Assembly: GCA_947500555.1 (NCBI GenBank)
Contig: CANMSE010000002.1
Location: forward strand, 1 to 64,000
DNA length: 64,000 nt
DNA from: an uncultured Fulvivirga sp.
Lineage (GTDB): Bacteria > Bacteroidota > Bacteroidia > Cytophagales > Cyclobacteriaceae
Reading direction: 5' to 3'
This document shows positions 1 through 9,686 of the stretch, piece after piece. The first letter of the stretch is position 1; every line of letters starts with the position of its first letter. The notes beneath the pieces are model-generated. The model worked only from the letters and a program-made list of their open reading frames with translations, made no database searches and was not told where the DNA came from. A program made the translations under genes and the position numbers.

Positions 1-2701
1 CCGTTAAACCAGCATCTATACATTGCTCTGTGGCTGTCCCACTCGCATCTGAGGTCATCTCCTCATTGATCTCGATAAATAAGCTACTAAATTCATCGGT
101 ACAGGCACCTGCACCATCTGGATCATCGGCTCTAAGTCTTAATTCAACAGTTGTACCAATATCTCCCGCCAACGGAACATAAGTATCACTTACAACACCT
201 CCGCCACCACCTGTGACAACTGTAGACCCATTTACTGCCCCACTACTAAGAAAAGTTCCCAAACCTGAAACTACTTCCCATCTCCCCTGAACTGCTAAAC
301 CTCCAATTGTACCTGTTACAGGAATATTTGATGGTGTTGCCAAATCATCACAAACAGAAAAATTAGGCTCTGCAATTGCTTCAGAACCCTGAAAAAAAGT
401 AATATCAACTGTACTGGCATCAGTACAACCCGGTCCATTATCAATTTCCCATTCAAATGTATAAACTCCATAAGTTAAGGGAGCTAATAATGATACAGTG
501 GCATTTTCATCATTTAAATTATCAAATGAAACTGTACCTCCGGCAGGACCTGAATTCAGTGACCATGTTCCAGTACCAATTACAGCGTTATTCCCGTTAA
601 GTGTAAAATCAGTGCCACAAATACTTGAGTTTGATCCTGCATTAGATGTGGTTGGCGCTTCCCTAAATTGCACTTGCAGTGCCAAAGATGATATCTGACA
701 TGCTCCATTTGTCACTCTCCAAACCAATTGGTAAACACCTTCATCTCCCCCCGCAATTGTCATAGTAGCGTTTCTGTCATTCGCATTTGGAGTAAAGGAT
801 GGGGGAGTTCCAGAAGGATTTGTTGTAACAATCCATTCTCCTGTTCCAGCAGATGGAACGCTTCCCCCTAGATTACCTGAAGTAAGTACACCACATAAAT
901 CTTGATTCGCCCCTGTCGTTGGAACATCAGGGAGTTCATCAATAGTGACATCAACTGTTTCAACATCAGTACAAACACCTACATCAGGGGAAAAACCAGT
1001 ATCGGTAACTGTTACTGTGTAGGTGCCATCAGCTGCTAGTGTTGAACCAACTAAAGTGGGGTTTTGTAATGCTGATGTAAATCCGTTAGGTCCAGACCAA
1101 CTGAATGAAAATGAGCCTGAGCCACCTGCGACACCCACACTCAAATTTATATCATCACCCTCACACACACTGAAATCTCCCACAGGAGTTGCTACAATGT
1201 CAGGATTAACATTAATTTGCGGTCTATTAGACATTGTTCTTGCACAGCCAGTAGTATTATCAGTTGCCCTAACATTATATCTGATTGAACTAAATTGAGC
1301 AGCACTGTATATTGTCTGATTAGCTCCATTACCTACAATGACGGCACCTGGAATTAGGACATTACCAACGTTATTCCGCAGTTGATAAGTGACACCAACC
1401 TGCGTTGACAATACCCTTATCGTAACAGTAGAACCAAAACAAAGATCGTTTCCATTACCTGTTACACTAACAGTTCTATTTAAAGGTCTAGGGTTCTCGG
1501 TCAAGGTTACCGGTAGTCTATTATCACTTTCGCAACCATCAGAATAGGCAGCAAAGTAGGTACCTGGAGAAGCTGGAGTAAATGGATTACCTGTACCAAC
1601 TTGAGTCCCTCCTGTCGCGTTATCATACCACACAACGGTGGCCCCAGCAGGAGGTGCATCTACTGCAATAGAAGTAACCGCACTTCCCTGGCAATACTCA
1701 GAGTCTACTGGGCCAGTTGGATCTATTGGTCCTATTATTTCAATATTGGCTGTAGTAGTAATAGGAGGGTTATCACCGTTAACTGGTGGAACACCTACAC
1801 CATCATCAAATTGATTACAAACGTTCCAATTCTCGAGAGTGATAAAAAATACATCACCAATTATCTCATTACCCGAGGTAGTCGAAATGGGTAAAGTCTG
1901 AGCTGTAGCTCCCTGAATTGTTGGAAGACTTTGCGCAGGGTATGAAATCACACCTCGAGGATCAACATATGGCTGCCCATTCACTGGCGCAGCTGGATTG
2001 AAAGAACCATCGCTCATTGTTACTTGCACACCGTCAACAAAAAGATCAGGCACCCGTGCAGCATTTCCAGTCCCATTTAAACCATAAGTAAATCTTACCC
2101 AACGTTCTTCCTGATTAGGAATAGCAGGCTCAACAGTGACGTTACAATTGAATTCTGTATTATCGTCAAAAACTAAACCAACTATGTCCGTATTCACACA
2201 CACCTCTTCTACAATGGGATCCAATACTAGATTTCCACCATTTTCATTATCTCTGGCGTAGGCGATAATATTTTGGGTCTGAGTAAAAGCACCTCCACTA
2301 CATATGTTACCATCATAAACTGGAAATATTTGAGGTACATAGAAACAATCAGGTCCAGCTTCGTAATTGAAATTAACTGTCGCCTGGAACACTTGAGAAC
2401 CCGCAAAAGTTTCTGTCAAATTATATAGCAATCTTGTATCTGCCGCGTTGTTCCAATTTACTCTCGCTCGTACTAAACTAGGATCAAAAGAAGGAGCCAA
2501 ATATGCGGCATTTGTCACACCATAAACAATTTGGATAGTCGCTGTCACTTCTGGATCAGCACACCTATCGGTAGTAAAGTTTGTTGAACCCTGAATACCT
2601 GAATTAAATACAGGTGTACTACAGTCCAGTTGTCCGGATACTTGGGAAAAAGTACAAATAAGAAAAACTATAGAAAAAAGCCAGCGAGCGTATTTCAGCA
2701 T
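1..2701 (-). CDS. Giant secreted Ig/PKD-like repeat protein, 5' part only
   Basis: About 900 codons are open from an ATG at 2701 to the left window edge, and I read the whole frame without finding a stop, so the gene continues outside the window. The first 24 residues form a signal peptide (MLKYARWLFSIVFLICTFSQ). Residues 30-330 are a Cys-containing region with no named fold that I recognise. From about residue 333 comes a series of cell-surface modules: an Ig-like CHU_C-type domain (EYCQGS, WYDNATGG, about 333-400), a second Ig/PKD-like unit beginning VCEGDDINLS (about 510-590), and repeated Cys-initiated units at about 599, 692 and 780 with the pattern ICGTDFTLNG ... GTGTWSLNSG. Such proteins in Cytophagales are usually exported by T9SS and end in a sorting domain; that end is not visible here. 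Adhesin or gliding-surface protein is inference. Confidence 0.85.
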   Translation of the reverse strand, partial: MLKYARWLFSIVFLICTFSQVSGQLDCSTPVFNSGIQGSTNFTTDRCADPEVTATIQIVYGVTNAAYLAPSFDPSLVRARVNWNNAADTRLLYNLTETFAGSQVFQATVNFNYEAGPDCFYVPQIFPVYDGNICSGGAFTQTQNIIAYARDNENGGNLVLDPIVEEVCVNTDIVGLVFDDNTEFNCNVTVEPAIPNQEERWVRFTYGLNGTGNAARVPDLFVDGVQVTMSDGSFNPAAPVNGQPYVDPRGVISYPAQSLPTIQGATAQTLPISTTSGNEIIGDVFFITLENWNVCNQFDDGVGVPPVNGDNPPITTTANIEIIGPIDPTGPVDSEYCQGSAVTSIAVDAPPAGATVVWYDNATGGTQVGTGNPFTPASPGTYFAAYSDGCESDNRLPVTLTENPRPLNRTVSVTGNGNDLCFGSTVTIRVLSTQVGVTYQLRNNVGNVLIPGAVIVGNGANQTIYSAAQFSSIRYNVRATDNTTGCARTMSNRPQINVNPDIVATPVGDFSVCEGDDINLSVGVAGGSGSFSFSWSGPNGFTSALQNPTLVGSTLAADGTYTVTVTDTGFSPDVGVCTDVETVDVTIDELPDVPTTGANQDLCGVLTSGNLGGSVPSAGTGEWIVTTNPSGTPPSFTPNANDRNATMTIAGGDEGVYQLVWRVTNGACQISSLALQVQFREAPTTSNAGSNSSICGTDFTLNGNNAVIGTGTWSLNSGPAGGTVSFDNLNDENATVSLLAPLTYGVYTFEWEIDNGPGCTDASTVDITFFQGSEAIAEPNFSVCDDLATPSNIPVTGTIGGLAVQGRWEVVSGLGTFLSSGAVNGSTVVTGGGGGVVSDTYVPLAGDIGTTVELRLRADDPDGAGACTDEFSSLFIEINEEMTSDASGTATEQCIDAGLT

Positions 2702-2938
2702 TTTACATGAGGGGTTGAATAAAACACAAGTGTTAAAATTAAAAATATTATCATCAAATCATTGAATAATAGATGATTAAATATTGAAATTCTACAATCC
2801 TTATATATCATCCCATTTGAGCAGGTAACCACTTAATACTACAATATAGAATAAATGACGCTAGAGTAAGAATTTATTAATAATAGACGTAACTTTGCAT
2901 CCCATAAGTTAAATATCAATCTTACACTTAAGCAACTT
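2702..2938. other. Divergent intergenic region before the giant protein and pyrG
   Basis: This AT-rich spacer separates two divergent genes. The only signals I can support are the pyrG -7 box at 2890-2897 and a short AACAC/GTGTT inverted repeat at 2723-2734 that lies close upstream of the giant gene's start. I see no RNA gene or small reading frame worth calling. Confidence 0.5.
2890..2897 (+). promoter_or_regulatory. Bacteroidota-type -7 box of pyrG
   Basis: TAACTTTG matches the Bacteroidota housekeeping -7 consensus TAnnTTTG exactly and lies 41 bases before the pyrG start. No clean TTTG -33 element is seen at 19-21 bases upstream, so the call rests on one box. Confidence 0.5.
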
Positions 2939-4552
2939 ATGGCATCAGCTAAATATATATTTGTCACTGGTGGAGTGACTTCTTCTCTTGGAAAAGGTAT
3001 AATATCCTCTTCGTTAGGCAAATTATTGCAGGCGCGTGGGTTTAAAGTCACTATTCAGAAATTTGATCCTTACATAAACATCGATCCTGGTACCTTAAAC
3101 CCTTATGAGCACGGTGAATGCTTTGTTACTGATGACGGTGCTGAGACTGATCTTGACTTAGGTCATTATGAGCGATTTTTAAATTCTCCAACATCACAAG
3201 CGAATAATGTTACAACAGGACGTATTTATAATAATGTTATAACTAAAGAGCGTCAAGGTGAATATTTAGGAAAAACTGTTCAAGTTGTCCCTCATATTAC
3301 TGATGAAATAAAAAGAAACATATATCAGCTTGGAGAAAGCGGTGAGTTTGATTTTGTCATTACAGAAATTGGTGGCTGTGTAGGTGACATTGAATCTTTA
3401 CCTTTTATAGAAGCCGTAAGACAAGTGAAATGGGATGTTGGTGTTAATAATTTTTTGGTTATTCATTTGACATTAATTCCTTACCTAAAAGCCGCAAAAG
3501 AATTAAAAACTAAGCCTACACAACACTCGGTCAAACAATTATTGGAGGCTGGAATTCAACCTGATATTCTTGTTTGTCGATCGGAAATGCATCTTCCCCA
3601 AGATATTCGTAAGAAATTGGCCTTGTTTTGCAACGTACATATAAATTCTGTGATTGAAGCTCTTGATGCAGATACTATTTATGATGTACCCATACTAATG
3701 CGCAAAGAAAAGTTGGCAGAACGTGTGTTAAGTAAACTTAAGATCGCAAATAAGGATGAACCTAATCTTGATCAATGGAAGACATTTTTAGGTAAGCTCA
3801 AAAACCCGACTGATGAAGTCGAAATTGGATTAGTAGGTAAATATGTTGAACTACCAGATGCATATAAATCAATAGTTGAATCATTTATTCACGCTGGCGC
3901 TCATAATGAGTGCGCTGTTAATTTAAAATGGATTTCTTCAGAGACAATTACTGAAGAAAATGGTGCAGATGTGCTAGGTAATTTGGATGGTGTATTGGTG
4001 GCACCTGGTTTTGGAGAACGTGGAGTTCAAGGAAAAATAGAAGCTGTCAAATACGTTAGAGAAAACAATATTCCTTTTTTCGGAATATGTTTAGGAATGC
4101 AATGTTCGGTGATTGAGTTTGCGAGAAACGTTCTAAAAATAAAGGATTCTACTTCTACAGAGATTGACCCTAAGACTAAAAATCCAGTCATCGACCTAAT
4201 GGAAGATCAGAAAAAAATTACCGATATGGGTGGAACGATGCGTCTGGGTGCTTATCCTTGCAAACTAAAAAAGGGGAGCAAGGTAAACAGTATATATGGG
4301 AAGCAGAATATTAGTGAAAGGCATCGTCATAGATATGAATTCAACAACAAGTATCTGGATAAAATGGAAGCTGCAGGTCTAAAAGCTACTGGTATAAATC
4401 CAGAAACTGGACTAGTAGAGATTGTAGAGCTTGAAAATCATCCATGGTTCGTTGGCACACAATACCATCCTGAGCTTAAGAGTACAGTTCTAAACCCTCA
4501 TCCTTTGTTTGTGAAATTCGTGGAAGCAGCCCTTAAAAAAAAGAAATCATAA
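2939..4552 (+). CDS. pyrG: CTP synthase
   Basis: Converts UTP to CTP using ATP and glutamine-derived ammonia, the last step of pyrimidine nucleotide synthesis, in the cytoplasm. The 537 residues match the family length. The synthetase domain begins with the nucleotide-binding [10 protein letters not shown] (residues 11-20). The C-terminal class I glutamine amidotransferase domain shows FGICLGMQ with the nucleophile Cys384, and YHPEL with His510 and Glu512 completing the triad. An ATG start directly before [11 protein letters not shown] is the usual N-terminus. yidC follows after 18 bases, so the two are probably co-transcribed and end at the terminator at 6405-6433. Confidence 0.98.
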   Translation: MASAKYIFVTGGVTSSLGKGIISSSLGKLLQARGFKVTIQKFDPYINIDPGTLNPYEHGECFVTDDGAETDLDLGHYERFLNSPTSQANNVTTGRIYNNVITKERQGEYLGKTVQVVPHITDEIKRNIYQLGESGEFDFVITEIGGCVGDIESLPFIEAVRQVKWDVGVNNFLVIHLTLIPYLKAAKELKTKPTQHSVKQLLEAGIQPDILVCRSEMHLPQDIRKKLALFCNVHINSVIEALDADTIYDVPILMRKEKLAERVLSKLKIANKDEPNLDQWKTFLGKLKNPTDEVEIGLVGKYVELPDAYKSIVESFIHAGAHNECAVNLKWISSETITEENGADVLGNLDGVLVAPGFGERGVQGKIEAVKYVRENNIPFFGICLGMQCSVIEFARNVLKIKDSTSTEIDPKTKNPVIDLMEDQKKITDMGGTMRLGAYPCKLKKGSKVNSIYGKQNISERHRHRYEFNNKYLDKMEAAGLKATGINPETGLVEIVELENHPWFVGTQYHPELKSTVLNPHPLFVKFVEAALKKKKS

Positions 4553-4570
4553 CATTTAAGCATATATAAA

Positions 4571-6376
4571 ATGGATAAAAATCAAGCGACAGGATTAGTT
4601 CTCATCGCCTTAATGCTCATTGGTTACTTTACGTTCTTCAAACCTGAAGTACCACCTACTCCTGAATCCAAGGAGTCAGAACAGTTAGAGGAGTCCCCAG
4701 GTATAGCAGCTGATACTACTACTTTAATTGAAAAAATTGAATTACCTGATTCCATTAAAAATGTAGCAAACGTTGCTAATTATGGTGTTTTTGCTCCAGG
4801 AGCATTAGGAAGCTCACAAGAAGTCATTCTTGAAAATGAAGAAGTAAGCATAACTTTTGATTCTAAAGGAGCTACAGTAAAGGAAGTGACCCTTAAAAAT
4901 TTCAATTCAAAGGATGGAAAGCCAGTAAAGCTCTTAACTCATTCAAGCAATACCTTTAGTACACTTACTACAACTTTTGGAAAGTCGGTTAACATCAACG
5001 AGCTCTTTTATTCATATAAAAAAGGTTCTGATAATGACGTTGAATCAATTATTTTCTCACTTGACTTAGGCAATGGTCAGAAGGTACTTCATACCTATTC
5101 ATTGAGTCAAAATAGCTATGAACTTGGCTACTCTTTAGAATTTATTGGTTTAGATGGCCAAATATCAAAAGATGAACTTCTATTCCAATGGAATGAAGAG
5201 ATGATTACCCAGGAAAAGGATGTCGAAATGAGTAGGCAGCACTCCACGGTGAACTACTATACTGTCGGTGGAGAGTTTGATGAATTGACAGAGCGTTCTA
5301 CAAGTTATGAAGAGGAGATCGTAAATGAGCCAATTAAATGGACCACCGTAAAACAACGTTTTTTCCTATCTGCAATAATAGCTGATAAGAGTTTTTCAAA
5401 AGGAAAGTTCACAACTAACGTAGATCCTACCAACCCAGAGGTGGTCAAATATGCTGAAGTTTCTCTTAGCATACCTCTTGAAGATGTTAAATCAGGAGGG
5501 GCGGATTTTAGATTCTATTTTGGCCCTAATGATTATCATATAACTAATGAAGTGGCTGATGACTTTTCTAAAAACTTGTTTCTTGGATGGCCACCAATGC
5601 TTTGGGTGAATAAATATGTGATCATACCACTATTTGATCTGTTAAATAACATTTTCGACAACTATGGTTTAATTATTATTCTTATAGTATTTGTAATCAA
5701 GTTGGTTCTTTCACCACTCTCCTATAAGTCATACTTATCTATGGCCAAAATGAAGGTTTTGAAACCTGAACTTGACGAAATAAAAGAGAAACATGATGGG
5801 GATATGTCAAAAGCTCAACAAGAGCAAATGAAACTCTACCAACAAGTGGGTGTCAATCCAATAAGTGGATGTATTCCGATGTTGTTACAAATGCCTATTT
5901 TACTTTCAATGTTTTATTTCTTTCCTCAGTCAATAGAACTTAGGGGAGAAAGCTTTCTTTGGGCTGAGGATTTATCCAATTATGATTCAATAGTAAACTT
6001 ACCTTTTGAGATTCCATTTTATGGGAGCCACGTAAGTCTTTTTGTATTGTTGATGACTTTCTCAACAATATTGATAACCTATTCACAACAACAAGTGAGT
6101 TCTGTCCAGGGGCCTATGAAGTCCCTTTCCTACATGATGCCTGTTATATTCATGTTTGTACTAAACTCCTACCCTGCTGCTCTAAGCTTCTACTATTTTA
6201 TTTCTAACCTAGTTACTTTTGGACAACAGGTTGTGATAAGAAGATTTGTGGATGAAGAAAAGATCAGAAAGGTTCTTGATGAGAATAAGAAAAATGCTGG
6301 TAGTAAAAAGAAATCTAAATTTCAACAACGTTTGGAAGATGCCATGAAAGCTCAAGCAAAAAAATCCAAAAAGTAA
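4571..6376 (+). CDS. yidC: Membrane protein insertase YidC
   Basis: Inserts and folds inner-membrane proteins, alone or with SecYEG. The 601 residues have the long Gram-negative architecture: an N-terminal membrane anchor (about residues 7-23), a periplasmic beta-rich domain (about 90-340), and a C-terminal 60KD_IMP core with about five membrane segments from residue 350 on. The core has the family segment LSPLSYKSYLSMAKMK followed by a charged cytoplasmic hairpin and MLLQMPILLSMFYFF. The positive residue of the hydrophilic groove appears to be Lys (in VIKLVLSP) rather than the Arg of E. coli YidC. The C-terminus is very Lys-rich, which in this family contacts ribosomes. It sits 18 bases behind pyrG. 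Confidence 0.97.
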   Translation: MDKNQATGLVLIALMLIGYFTFFKPEVPPTPESKESEQLEESPGIAADTTTLIEKIELPDSIKNVANVANYGVFAPGALGSSQEVILENEEVSITFDSKGATVKEVTLKNFNSKDGKPVKLLTHSSNTFSTLTTTFGKSVNINELFYSYKKGSDNDVESIIFSLDLGNGQKVLHTYSLSQNSYELGYSLEFIGLDGQISKDELLFQWNEEMITQEKDVEMSRQHSTVNYYTVGGEFDELTERSTSYEEEIVNEPIKWTTVKQRFFLSAIIADKSFSKGKFTTNVDPTNPEVVKYAEVSLSIPLEDVKSGGADFRFYFGPNDYHITNEVADDFSKNLFLGWPPMLWVNKYVIIPLFDLLNNIFDNYGLIIILIVFVIKLVLSPLSYKSYLSMAKMKVLKPELDEIKEKHDGDMSKAQQEQMKLYQQVGVNPISGCIPMLLQMPILLSMFYFFPQSIELRGESFLWAEDLSNYDSIVNLPFEIPFYGSHVSLFVLLMTFSTILITYSQQQVSSVQGPMKSLSYMMPVIFMFVLNSYPAALSFYYFISNLVTFGQQVVIRRFVDEEKIRKVLDENKKNAGSKKKSKFQQRLEDAMKAQAKKSKK

Positions 6377-6404
6377 GCCTATATACTTTTTAAAATAATC
6401 AATT

Positions 6405-6433
6405 GAGGCTCTTAAAATGGAGCCTCTTTTTTT
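6405..6433 (+). terminator. Intrinsic terminator after yidC
   Basis: A perfect 7-bp stem, GAGGCTC (6405-6411) and GAGCCTC (6420-6426), closes an 8-base loop and is followed by seven T residues. It ends the pyrG-yidC unit. Confidence 0.85.
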
Positions 6434-6479
6434 ATGTTTAATGCAAGGCTATCTACCTTACTTAATTCAATTAAACTTA

Positions 6480-6487
6480 TATATTTG
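6480..6487 (+). promoter_or_regulatory. Candidate -7 box for parA-parB
   Basis: TATATTTG matches TAnnTTTG and lies in the 200-base gap between the yidC terminator and parA. It would give a leader of roughly 140 bases. No TTTG is found at the expected -33 distance, so this is tentative. Confidence 0.35.
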
Positions 6488-6631
6488 TAGCCCTTGTTTT
6501 AGCTGCAAAATGTTATGATAATCATACAATATTTTTAACGTAGATTATTCGGAAAATAACAAATCATATCAAGAGTAAATGGTGAAAAAGCTAAAATTGG
6601 AACAAACATTAAAATCGAAAACAAAGCTTTA

Positions 6632-7405
6632 ATGACTAAAATAATAGCCATTGCAAACCAAAAAGGAGGAGTAGGAAAGACTACAACGGCTATCAACTTA
6701 GCTGCAAGTTTAGCGGCTCTCGAGCATAAGACACTTATAGTGGACGCAGATCCTCAGGCCAACTCCACATCAGGTGTAGGACTAAACCCAAGAGAAGTAG
6801 AACATAGTGTCTATGAATGTATGGTTGATGGTGTTGATGTTAAAAAGGCTATTTCGAAAACTGAAATTGACTACTTGCATATTTTACCTTCCCATATTGA
6901 CTTAGTGGGTGCAGAAGTAGAAATGGTGAGCATAGAGCGCAGAGAGGAGCGCATGAAGGACAGCCTCTCCAAGGTAGATGGAGAATATGATTTCATTATT
7001 ATTGATTGCTCACCATCACTGGGACTTATTACTATTAATGCTCTTACGGCAGCAGATTCCGTAATCATTCCTGTTCAATGTGAATATTTTGCCTTAGAAG
7101 GTTTAGGTAAGTTGTTGAATACTATTAAAATCATTCAGACCAGACTTAATAAAGAACTTGAAATAGAAGGAATATTACTAACAATGTATGACGTTAGACT
7201 TCGTTTATCTAATCAGGTAGTCGAAGAAGTACAAACCCATTTTCAAAAAATAGTATTTGATACTATCATCCCAAGAAATATTAAATTAAGTGAATCCCCC
7301 AGTTTTGGAATACCAGCTATTGCACATGATGCAGAAAGCAAAGGAGCTATTAGCTATTTGAATCTGGCCAAGGAGATATTGGATAAGAATGGTGTAACCA
7401 AATAA
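6632..7405 (+). CDS. parA: Chromosome partitioning ATPase ParA/Soj
   Basis: ATP-dependent DNA-binding ATPase that works with ParB to segregate replicated origins. The 257 residues begin with the deviant Walker A motif KGGVGKTT (residues 11-18, with the signature Lys11 and Lys16), followed by VDADPQANS and the Walker B-like IIDCSPSLG. Length and motif order fit chromosomal Soj rather than longer plasmid ParA proteins with an N-terminal helix-turn-helix. parB starts 2 bases after the stop, so the pair is one unit. I saw no parS-like palindrome of the TGTTTCACGTGAAACA type nearby. Confidence 0.96.
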   Translation: MTKIIAIANQKGGVGKTTTAINLAASLAALEHKTLIVDADPQANSTSGVGLNPREVEHSVYECMVDGVDVKKAISKTEIDYLHILPSHIDLVGAEVEMVSIERREERMKDSLSKVDGEYDFIIIDCSPSLGLITINALTAADSVIIPVQCEYFALEGLGKLLNTIKIIQTRLNKELEIEGILLTMYDVRLRLSNQVVEEVQTHFQKIVFDTIIPRNIKLSESPSFGIPAIAHDAESKGAISYLNLAKEILDKNGVTK

Positions 7406-7407
7406 TT

Positions 7408-8295
7408 ATGTCTGCAAAAAGAAAAAATGCTTTAGGTAGAGGGCTGGGTGCATTGCTGGATGATTCACCGTCTAGAAAGAGCAATGTTGGTTCAACAGAC
7501 TCAATTTCTGTAGGTTCAATTAATGAAATACCAATTAGTGATATTGAGGTTAATCCTTTCCAACCAAGAACTCATTTTGATCAAGATGCCCTTAGAGAGT
7601 TAAGTGAAAGCATTAAAGTCCAAGGTATAATACAGCCGATAACTGTACGTAAACTTTCAAAAAACAAATTTCAACTTATTTCTGGTGAGCGAAGATTTCA
7701 AGCCTCAAAACTAGCTGGACTTGAAACTATCCCAACTTACGTAAGACTTGCTGATGATCAGCAAATGTTAGAAATGGCGTTGATTGAAAATATTCAACGT
7801 GAAAATCTTAATGCTATAGAAATTGCGTTAAGTTATCAACGACTGCTTAGTGAATGTGATTTAAAGCAAGAAGAGTTGGGTGATCGCGTAGGTAAGAATA
7901 GAACTACTGTAAATAATTACCTGAGACTATTAAGATTACCACCAGATATTCAAGCAGCGATTCGAGATAAGCAAATAACCATGGGTCATGCCAGGGCGCT
8001 AATTACCCTTGAAAATGTGGACGAACAGCTTGATATTTTTCAACAAATAGTTACCAACGACCTTTCAGTTAGAAAAGTCGAAGAACTTGTTAGGCAAAAC
8101 CCTAAGGAAGTTTCCAAATCGAGTCAACAAGAAAAAGCTGAAAATGGCAGGGAAATTGCTAATCTTCAACACAAATTGACCTCCCATTTTGGTAGTAAGA
8201 TTCAAATAAAATCAGATGGAAAAAAGGGTGAAATTAAAATACCGTTCGTTTCTGTTGAGGATTTAAACCGCATACTGGAAATTTTAGATGTATAG
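7408..8295 (+). CDS. parB: Chromosome partitioning protein ParB
   Basis: CTP-hydrolysing DNA clamp that loads at parS and partners ParA. The 295 residues begin with KRKNALGRGLGALL, the typical ParA-interacting N-terminus. The ParB/Srx nuclease-like domain carries ISGERRFQASK (about residues 91-101, the GERR CTP-binding box). A helix-turn-helix follows (LGDRVGKNRTTVNNYLRLL, from about 156) and the C-terminal dimerisation region ends the protein. The stop codon abuts the ATG of the next gene with no spacer, so parA-parB-DUF5683-dapB probably form one translationally coupled operon, an order I recall as common in Bacteroidota. Confidence 0.96.
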   Translation: MSAKRKNALGRGLGALLDDSPSRKSNVGSTDSISVGSINEIPISDIEVNPFQPRTHFDQDALRELSESIKVQGIIQPITVRKLSKNKFQLISGERRFQASKLAGLETIPTYVRLADDQQMLEMALIENIQRENLNAIEIALSYQRLLSECDLKQEELGDRVGKNRTTVNNYLRLLRLPPDIQAAIRDKQITMGHARALITLENVDEQLDIFQQIVTNDLSVRKVEELVRQNPKEVSKSSQQEKAENGREIANLQHKLTSHFGSKIQIKSDGKKGEIKIPFVSVEDLNRILEILDV

Positions 8296-8907
8296 ATGAA
8301 GCCTGTTATCATCATTTCGTTTTTTATCCTAACCACTACAATGGTAAATGGACAAATAAGTCCTGCGAATATTGTTATAGATTCAAGCAGGAATAACGAT
8401 CCCATACTATTGGACAGTGACAAACAGGTAAATGTTGAGGAAATAGAAACTTATGCTGATAAGTGGGTACCTCGTAAAGCTTCTTTATATGCATCGGTTG
8501 TTCCAGGTTTGGGTCAAATCTACAATCGAAAATATTGGAAGTTACCGCTTGTTTACGGTGGACTTATAGCTCTTGGAGTGACAGCTAATTTCTATGATAA
8601 TGAGCATGATAAATTTAGAAGTGAGCTATTTCAATTACTGCAGGATGATTCTTTTCAACCTCCTTCAGGAGCTAATGAAGAGCAATTACGTTCCGCAGTT
8701 GATGATGCGCGAAGAGAACGGGATTTCTATTTGATCATGACAGGCGTTTTTTATCTTCTACAAATTCTTGATGCTCATATTGATGCTCATTTGAAAGAAT
8801 TTGATCTGAACCCTGACCTTAAAGTCGTTATTGATCCGGTTGTGGAACGAAATCAATTTGCCAGAAAAAGTTTTAATGCTGGCTTATCCCTTAAGCTGAA
8901 ATTCTAG
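8296..8907 (+). CDS. DUF5683 family membrane protein
   Basis: 203 residues with an N-terminal signal sequence or anchor (MKPVIIISFFILTTTMVNGQ), a short linker, then the family hallmark ASLYASVVPGLGQIYNRKYWK at about residues 62-82. That segment leads into a hydrophobic stretch (LPLVYGGLIALGVTANFY) and a second one near residue 150 (FYLIMTGVFYLLQILDAHIDAHL). The His/Asp-rich DAHIDAHL is typical of the family. The biochemical function is unknown. Its fixed position between parB and dapB suggests a housekeeping role in the envelope, which is inference. Confidence 0.85.
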   Translation: MKPVIIISFFILTTTMVNGQISPANIVIDSSRNNDPILLDSDKQVNVEEIETYADKWVPRKASLYASVVPGLGQIYNRKYWKLPLVYGGLIALGVTANFYDNEHDKFRSELFQLLQDDSFQPPSGANEEQLRSAVDDARRERDFYLIMTGVFYLLQILDAHIDAHLKEFDLNPDLKVVIDPVVERNQFARKSFNAGLSLKLKF

Positions 8908-9632
8908 TGAAGATACTGTTATTAGGCTATGGGAAAATGGGCAAAGAGATTGATAAAATCTCTTCCAATCGTGGGCATGAAGTAGTAGGAAAAGTTGATA
9001 AGGACAATCAAAGTACGCTTACAGTCTGGAACTCTAAAAATGTAGATATTGCCATAGAATTTTCAGAACCGGGATCTGCTTTTTCAAATATTCAGTATTG
9101 TTTGAACTCAGGAATTCCGATTGTTTCGGGAACAACAGGGTGGCTTAGCAGAATGAAAGAAGTAACAGATTTGTGCAATAAAAGTAATGGTACATTTTTC
9201 TATGCTTCAAACTATAGCATTGGCGTAAACCTTTTCTTTCAGCTCAACAAACAATTGGCTAAAATGATGGATAATCAAAAAGGTTATGGAATTTCCATAG
9301 AAGAAATCCATCATACAGAAAAAAAAGATTCTCCTAGCGGAACTGCAATTACCTTAGCGGAAGGAATAGTTGAAAACTCATCAAGGTATGAAAGCTGGGT
9401 ACTTGATAAAGGTTCAGAAAATAAGATATCAATAACCGCATTGAGAGAAGATCCTGCACCAGGGACTCACACAGTAAAATATTCTTCTGATATTGATGAT
9501 ATTGAAATCAAGCATACAGCTCATTCTAGGCAAGGTTTTGCTACAGGTGCAGTGATGGTTGCTGAATGGGTTGTAAATAAAAAAGGAATGCTTGGTATGA
9601 GTAATTTTCTTAAAGAATTAAAAAATAGTTAA
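8907..9632 (+). CDS. dapB: 4-hydroxy-tetrahydrodipicolinate reductase
   Basis: NAD(P)H-dependent second committed step of diaminopimelate/lysine synthesis, cytoplasmic. The 241 residues start with a Rossmann fingerprint (LLGYGKMGKEI), contain VSGTTGWL, and have the substrate-site segment EEIHHTEKKDSPSGTA, where the His pair, Lys and Ser-Gly-Thr bind substrate in DapB. It starts at GTG, whose G is the last base of the preceding stop codon (1-base overlap), a sign of coupled translation. Slightly shorter than the E. coli enzyme (273) but like other Bacteroidota DapB proteins. Confidence 0.95.
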   Translation: MKILLLGYGKMGKEIDKISSNRGHEVVGKVDKDNQSTLTVWNSKNVDIAIEFSEPGSAFSNIQYCLNSGIPIVSGTTGWLSRMKEVTDLCNKSNGTFFYASNYSIGVNLFFQLNKQLAKMMDNQKGYGISIEEIHHTEKKDSPSGTAITLAEGIVENSSRYESWVLDKGSENKISITALREDPAPGTHTVKYSSDIDDIEIKHTAHSRQGFATGAVMVAEWVVNKKGMLGMSNFLKELKNS

Positions 9633-9686
9633 TCACTTTTGTAATAAAAAGACCGTATAGCTGACTATTGGTCAAATAGAAACAGG

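Noticed and set aside
6434..6631. parS site near parAB
   Set aside because: I looked for a TGTTTCACGTGAAACA or GTTCCACGTGGAAC-like palindrome around parAB and found none.
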